Assembly: GCF_016808335.1 (NCBI RefSeq)
Contig: NC_053142.1
Span: 47,353,795 to 47,417,794, forward strand
Direction of reading: 5' to 3'
Source: Panicum virgatum
Lineage: Eukaryota > Streptophyta > Magnoliopsida > Poales > Poaceae
DNA: 64,000 bases
Program-made: the position numbers and the translations under genes
Notes under the pieces: generated by a model
Database searches by the model: none
What the model saw: the letters and a program-made list of their open reading frames with translations, nothing else
What the model was told of the DNA's origin: nothing
Shown here: positions 58,899 to 64,000 of the stretch, one piece after another
How positions within the stretch are numbered: position 1 is the stretch's first letter
Layout: each line of letters starts with the position of its first letter

Positions 58899-60332
58899 TG
58901 TACTCGCGGTGGAACCGCCAATCTAATCAGCGAGCGCCCCCATCAACGAGGTAGGAGGAGTAGAGCCACAGTTAACCGTGCATTAAAACTGCTTAGCCAC
59001 TTCCTAATCGCCATTAGCGCGGCGATTAGTAATTAATTAATTAAGGGATGGATGGATGGAACGGGCCGGGGCGGGTCTCTGTCTGCATGGATTAATGGGC
59101 ATTCATTGCGGGAGCGCGGCAACTAACCAGATGGATCGCCGAGCTAGCCTGGTTTGCCTGCTAATGACCATGTTAATTGCGCGCCTTTGCTTTTCCTGCC
59201 ACGTGAGCCGCCGCTGTGCGCGCGAGATATGTGTGGCGCCCTCCCATCCCCATGCATTAATGCTTCCTTGTGATGCGCTCGCCATGAAGATATATACGAG
59301 GATATCTCATTGGATCTCCGGGTTTTTCAAACTGAAATTGATCGAGGCCGCAAGGGGAGACGCCATTCCCAACTTGAGATTCTAAAAAATTCATTGATTT
59401 CATCGGTTAATCTTTTGTCGCGGCAAATTTTCTTTGAGATGCAATTCGCTCAACAATGCAAGTTTGACTGAACTTTACAGTAAGGATGAAAACGAACCGC
59501 CCGAGTGGAAAGCTGAGATTATTCATGTATGCTTTGGGAAGATGATCCAGAGAATTTCCAAACCCTCCCTCCTTTTGGAAAAATAAAAAGAATTTTCAAG
59601 TCGTGTGTTAGTGGCTTTGTTTTAAGCACGTGAAATGAATAAGAAAAGTAGAAAAAGTTTGACAAAAAATACACATAGTAGAACTGTTTGGATTCGACAC
59701 GTGAAAATGGTATGAGTGGATTTGTCATGGAAAATACTTTCGTTACTCCATAACCTGAACAAATTTTGGTACAAAATAAATATGGAAAGCGATGTCAAAT
59801 TTTTTGGAGTTCGCAAAAAAATGGTTAATAAAATTGATATATGGAACAAGGTTTCGTAATTGCGTAGTAGCATCATAGATGGGATGACAATCTACTACAA
59901 GTGAGAAATCCAAAAATTATCATGTAATTTAATAGGATTACTCAGTCCAAATTGATTTCCCTTCTCCAAATGCAAACAATTCTAAAGCCCATGCGGTTTT
60001 GTATCGTAATGTGATTCGCAAAAAAAAAAAACTGTTTCATGCATCCAAACTAGTATGAAAACATTTTACTAAACCAACAAAAATGGAGACAACTATTATT
60101 TTGTACATAATGAAGACTTTAACAAAAACGAAGAAATTAAATAACAGCCTAAATTGAGAGAAGTAGTCCAACTTCTACTCCAGCTGTTTTGATCCTATGA
60201 TCATACTCTACAAATATAGAACCCCCTAATATACTATAATCAGGAAATTCTTATCAGACAAGATGCTGCCTAAAGATCTCCATTTTCCGATTTCTATTTT
60301 TCTTTTAAGTTTCCGCTTCTCTCTTCCTCCAT

Positions 60333-61272
60333 TCACTCGGTCTCATCGGCAGCCGCATTCAGGTCGATCCTCGGCTTCTTGCCGTTGCTGTCGTCATCGG
60401 CGGCGGACTTCCCGCGGAGTGGTGGCACCCTCGCCGCGCAACGCGGGCAGCGGGGGTCCTCCTCGGCGATGAGCACGTAGGTGAGGCAGGATGGGCACGC
60501 GGCTGCGCGCATCGCGGGGGTCGCGGCGGTCGGCGGCGACCTGTTGCGCTTTCCCGCGGAGGAAGACGACGATGAGGTGGACGCGGACGATGTGGTCGAC
60601 GTTGCCGGCGAGGTGGCGGTCCTCCCGGCGGCAGCACGCACCAGAGCGGAGCGGACCATGTCGAGGGTGCAGACCGCGGCCGTGGTCGTTGGCGGCGCTG
60701 ACGCCGGCGCGGCCGGCGGAGGAAGGTTGAGGTCTTGGTGACCGTCCAGGACGCTCGGGTGACGAGGGGTCAGGAACGTCCTGCCGGACTGCAAGAAAAT
60801 CAGCAAAGATCGGGTTCAGTGCTTCGCGGAAGAAATTCTGAAAACTGATCAGTGCATCTCCCAGGCATGATTAACCAAGGAAATAATCTCATGTCAACAA
60901 CTCAAACGAAAAAATTCCTGTTCGGAGGTATAGGGAATTTGGACTGTCTCTACCCCTTGCAAAAAACACGACCAGATTGAAAACAAGAACTTGATCCAGA
61001 TATCCATCAACGACGACATGAACCCTTGAGAACAGTAGAGCGGCGGAACATACGAACCAGGAATGAAGAGGAAAGAATCAACTCACCAGGAGGTCAAGCC
61101 GTCGCTCGAACCCGGCGGGCACCGAGACCTCGAGGTCGACCACCTCGTCCTCCGCGGCGCCGCCGCCGCCGCCGCAGCTGCTCAGAAGATCCATCGTCAC
61201 AATCTCCGGCCCGCCCTTCTTGCCCGCCTCTCCGCGGAGCAGCCTGGCCACAGAGCTCACGTCCGCCGCCAT
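60333..61272 (-). CDS. GIR-like EAR-motif transcriptional repressor
   Basis: Two exons: 61087-61272 (62 codons, ATG at 61272, MAADVSSVARLLRGEAG) and 60333-60788, joined in phase 0 at GTGAGT/TTGCAG; 213 residues. Residues 81-84 are DLNL, an EAR motif, preceded by FLTPRHPS and followed by a Pro/Ala-rich stretch and CTLDMVRSAL. A Ser/Thr-rich linker leads to KRNRSPP. A four-cysteine module CPSCLTYVLIAEEDPRCPRC (C160, C163, C176, C179) resembles the C-terminus of Arabidopsis GL2-interacting repressors. The C-terminus has a second DLN (RIDLNAAADETE). Such proteins recruit TOPLESS-type co-repressors. Exact orthology is not established. Confidence 0.85.
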
Positions 61273-61402
61273 CCCCACGCGGGCCTCCTGGCCTCTCTAC
61301 TGGTTTCCTTTCTCGGCGGCGGTCGTTGGCAATGGCGCACCTCTCTTCCTCGTTTGCGCGTTTGCTCTGCAGACTGCAGGAGAAGCGGTGGGGTTGGCAC
61401 GC

Positions 61403-61412
61403 CTATATATAT
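61403..61412 (-). promoter_or_regulatory. TATA box of the GIR-like gene
   Basis: CTATATATAT (palindromic TATA core) 131-140 bp upstream of the ATG, with GC-rich flanks. Confidence 0.65.
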
Positions 61413-63453
61413 CCCGTAGGCCGCCGCCCTGGCCGACAATTGGGCCCCGCTCGCCAGGGAGGCGGGGTCAGGTCAATGAATATGCTAGTGAAGGACTGCG
61501 CCATTTATTGGCATTGTTGGCAAATGGTTGGCAATTTATATTCATCAATTGGCTATTAATTGAGTACTAGCATGGGTTTGAATTTATTTAAACACGGCTT
61601 TCCACTTATTCTTAAATTCATGCAGGGCATGGAATATTATTGGAATGCCACATTTCATTAATTGAACCTTTTGAGATGCCCGTTTAACCATCACATAATT
61701 TTATACCATTTTTCAATAAAATTATTTAGCATATGCCATTTTTCATCCCACAAACGACCATGCGACTTATTGAGTGTTTTTTTTCCCTTCTAGAAACCAT
61801 GTTGGATATACTATGCCCTATTATTCATCTCAAGCAACTAATCCCATATCTTTTTTTTATGAAAGCCATGTTGTAATATGTACTCCTTTATTTGGCATTA
61901 CCAAGCCACAACATTTAGTGCGGGCGACTTGCCAGTGCCACTACAGCTACATACCGCGTCGTAATATCATCCAGTGGCTTCTCCTCTTAATGAATTCGTG
62001 CTCAGGCACGTTCGCAAAAAAATATCATCCAGTGGCTAATAAAGCCAAAGATTGCATACGTTACCATATCATCTGGAGATTCCATACCATTTTGTTGCCA
62101 AACAAAGGCTCTTAGCCCTCGCTGTACACCCAACGCATCAACATATATATAGCTGTTTTACACATTATTATCATCGACTAATGATGACTTCATTTTTCTA
62201 GTGCCATGTATCCAAGATTTAAACTATATATTTAACATCTGCCATTTCATCTCATTGCGGCATACCGTGCGGCTTATTTATTTTTTTCTTAAAAAATATT
62301 TGACAAATGCATCATTCTTCATATAAATGTTTGCTAAATGACTAACTCCATATGTTTTTTTATAATACACATATTTAACATATGTGCCATTGTTCACCTC
62401 ATAAACAGTATTGGTGAGTAACTATTGTCGCTACAGTTGCACACCACCATATTGTCTTTTTTTTTAATGTTGTGGCAGGCGCTCGGCCTTTCAATAAAGA
62501 GAGAAAAAAAAGAGTTTATGGTGCAATGCGTGATATTCCGTCCGCAAACAAAAAAGAGGATCGACCCTAAAAATTGAAAACAGCCCCTAAAACTGAAACA
62601 GAAATTGAAACGTGAAGCAGCCCCTGTATCCTTTCCCCCCAAAACTAAAACGAATTCCAACCTCTACAAAGTGTATACGGCCAATTAATTATTACAAAAT
62701 AAAATTGTTGATTGGCTATCTGGGGAAAGGAATAAAGAAAAAAAGATTTAAAACAATACTAAGTTATGCTTCCACTCCTGATTGGCTATCTTCAAGGCGA
62801 CGATCTCTAATGCAAGACTCACCCTTCGCAACAGCATATTTGTCATATCTTCATGCTGTAGGCGATCGTCTAATATAATGGTTATAGATATTACATATGC
62901 CACTACAAAACAAAGGCTATCGCTTCTTGTAGATGTAGGCCATCAAACCGCACGTCAACACATCCGATTTCCCATATCAAATGATGCTTTTTTGTGCTGA
63001 CGGACTATTGCTGCTCTCCAAATTAGAGAGAGAGAGGTAAACTTAAAGGTTATTTATTTTTATATTCATTGCGCAATTATAGTTCATCTACAAGATGGCA
63101 TGATAGATGGAGTAGTAATTAAAAAGAAAGGAATTGGCTATAAATTAAACAATTGCTAATGTTTGCACCACATTGTGAGTGGAAAAGACATTTTATATCT
63201 TTAATATAATTATAAATTGCCAGTTTTATGCTTAATTTATTCCTGCCAGGCTATGCAGATGCAAATGGAAAGTTTGAGTAGAAAAAATAAACACAACTGA
63301 GGGGACTGCAAGTCTAATAACTAGCTAGTAGAGTAAATTAGGAGTACACTTCATCATTAGCAAACGGTAGGATGGTAGGTGATCACAATGATCAGGAAGA
63401 AAAAAATAAAATTGGGGTACGTATCTTTCATATTAAAAAGATGTACTCTACTC
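61413..63453. other. AT-rich intergenic, no gene seen
   Basis: Low-complexity AT-rich DNA with T runs. Contains one short retro-insertion at 61980-62020. Confidence 0.5.
61963..62037 (+). mobile_element. 41-bp retro-insertion with 17-bp target duplication
   Basis: AATATCATCCAGTGGCT occurs at 61963-61979 and 62021-62037. Between them are 41 bp ending GGCACGTTCGCAAAAA, i.e. a poly(A)-terminated, extremely truncated LINE or SINE product. Confidence 0.75.
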
Positions 63454-63609
63454 CACTGGCGAAGCCAGGTGCAGGCAAAAGTGGGCTATTGCCCCCCTTG
63501 CCATGCAAAATTTCCACTAGATAAATAGTAAATTTGACACTATTTATTATTTTAGCACCTCAATTACCAAAGGTTGCCCCCCTAATTCTTTGTTCTAGCT
63601 CCGCCACTG
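63454..63609. mobile_element. hAT-type MITE, 156 bp
   Basis: Starts CACTGGCGAAGCC and ends GCTCCGCCACTG, flanked by CTCTACTC at 63446-63453 and 63610-63617. Confidence 0.85.
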
Positions 63610-63617
63610 CTCTACTC

Positions 63618-64000
63618 CACTCCACAACGCAATCACACTCATATCTTGTCACGAATTGATGGTGAAGATTGTTTTCCATAACCACTGAATAGAAAGGCTT
63701 TTAATGTGCACCAACAGTAACCAGCGAGATCGATGCATTGCACGCATTAAGCTGGGGAAAACAACAACCGTGAAGACCTGCTGCCTCGACTGATTCGTTC
63801 GATCATCCATCGAGAGTACTCGTAGAGAATGCAGTTCTCGTGTTGAGTAGTACTCCATGTACAACTATCTAATCATGCATGGCTAGGTATCAAAACTGCC
63901 ATCTTAATTGTACTTATCTTTCTATAATTGCAGCTGTATTAAACACGCTTCTTGCAACTTTTGAATGGATCAATTTTGTCCATGCAAAAAAATCGAGGTT
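63618..64000. other. no gene seen
   Basis: Ordinary AT-rich intergenic DNA to the window end. Confidence 0.5.

Larger units (their letters stand above)
57213..60332. other. right flank, no gene seen
   Basis: Single-copy sequence starts at 57213. GC-rich to about 57700, then AT-rich. Contains a MITE (57962-58277) and an ATTA microsatellite (58871-58898). Frames in 57250-57860 and 59056-59385 have no family similarity. Confidence 0.5.

Overview
This is plant nuclear DNA, almost certainly from a panicoid grass of the Sorghum/Miscanthus/sugarcane/maize type (inference). The signs are GC-rich 5' coding ends beside AT-rich intergenic DNA, intron-rich genes with GT..AG borders, monocot-type SAUR, MORF, PEX6 and GIR-like proteins, and dense grass transposons (Helitrons, hAT, Tourist and Stowaway MITEs, a MULE, a gypsy-type solo LTR). 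Nothing looks bacterial or viral.

Layout. 1-355 is the first exon of a MORF organellar RNA-editing factor on the minus strand, running off the window. 792-1751 is a solo LTR. 3342-4672 is a frameshifted SAUR gene with a tandemly duplicated promoter and 5' end. 5980-14900 is a nest of DNA transposons: a 1.4-kb TIR element with an internal MITE, a (TA)n tract, a TIR element carrying a TDP2-like exon fragment and interrupted by a 3.9-kb Helitron with captured exons, then a tandem-repeat element and a MITE.

14913-57212 is the centre of interest: a tandem segmental array. Unit 1 (14913-28505) carries SAUR-1 and an apparently intact PEX6-1. Unit 3 (36442-57212) carries SAUR-2 and an apparently intact PEX6-2. 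Between them are only the left end (28506-28699) and right end (35153-36441) of a third unit. Its interior, which should have held another SAUR and PEX6, is replaced by a decayed Mutator-like transposase (28981-31616) followed by a plant-mobile-domain (PMD) gene (31757-34431). Because units 1 and 3 still align, each acts as the empty site for insertions in the other. This gives borders and target duplications for two hAT elements, a Helitron, a Tourist MITE and others.

57213-64000 is the right flank: MITEs, then a two-exon GIR-like EAR-motif repressor gene on the minus strand (60333-61272), then AT-rich DNA with a hAT MITE.

How the genes relate. PEX6 is the peroxisomal AAA-ATPase that recycles the PEX5 receptor. 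SAURs act in auxin-driven growth, MORF in organellar RNA editing, and the GIR-like protein in transcriptional repression. They form no pathway; what links them is the duplication history. All coordinates and splice calls were made by eye.
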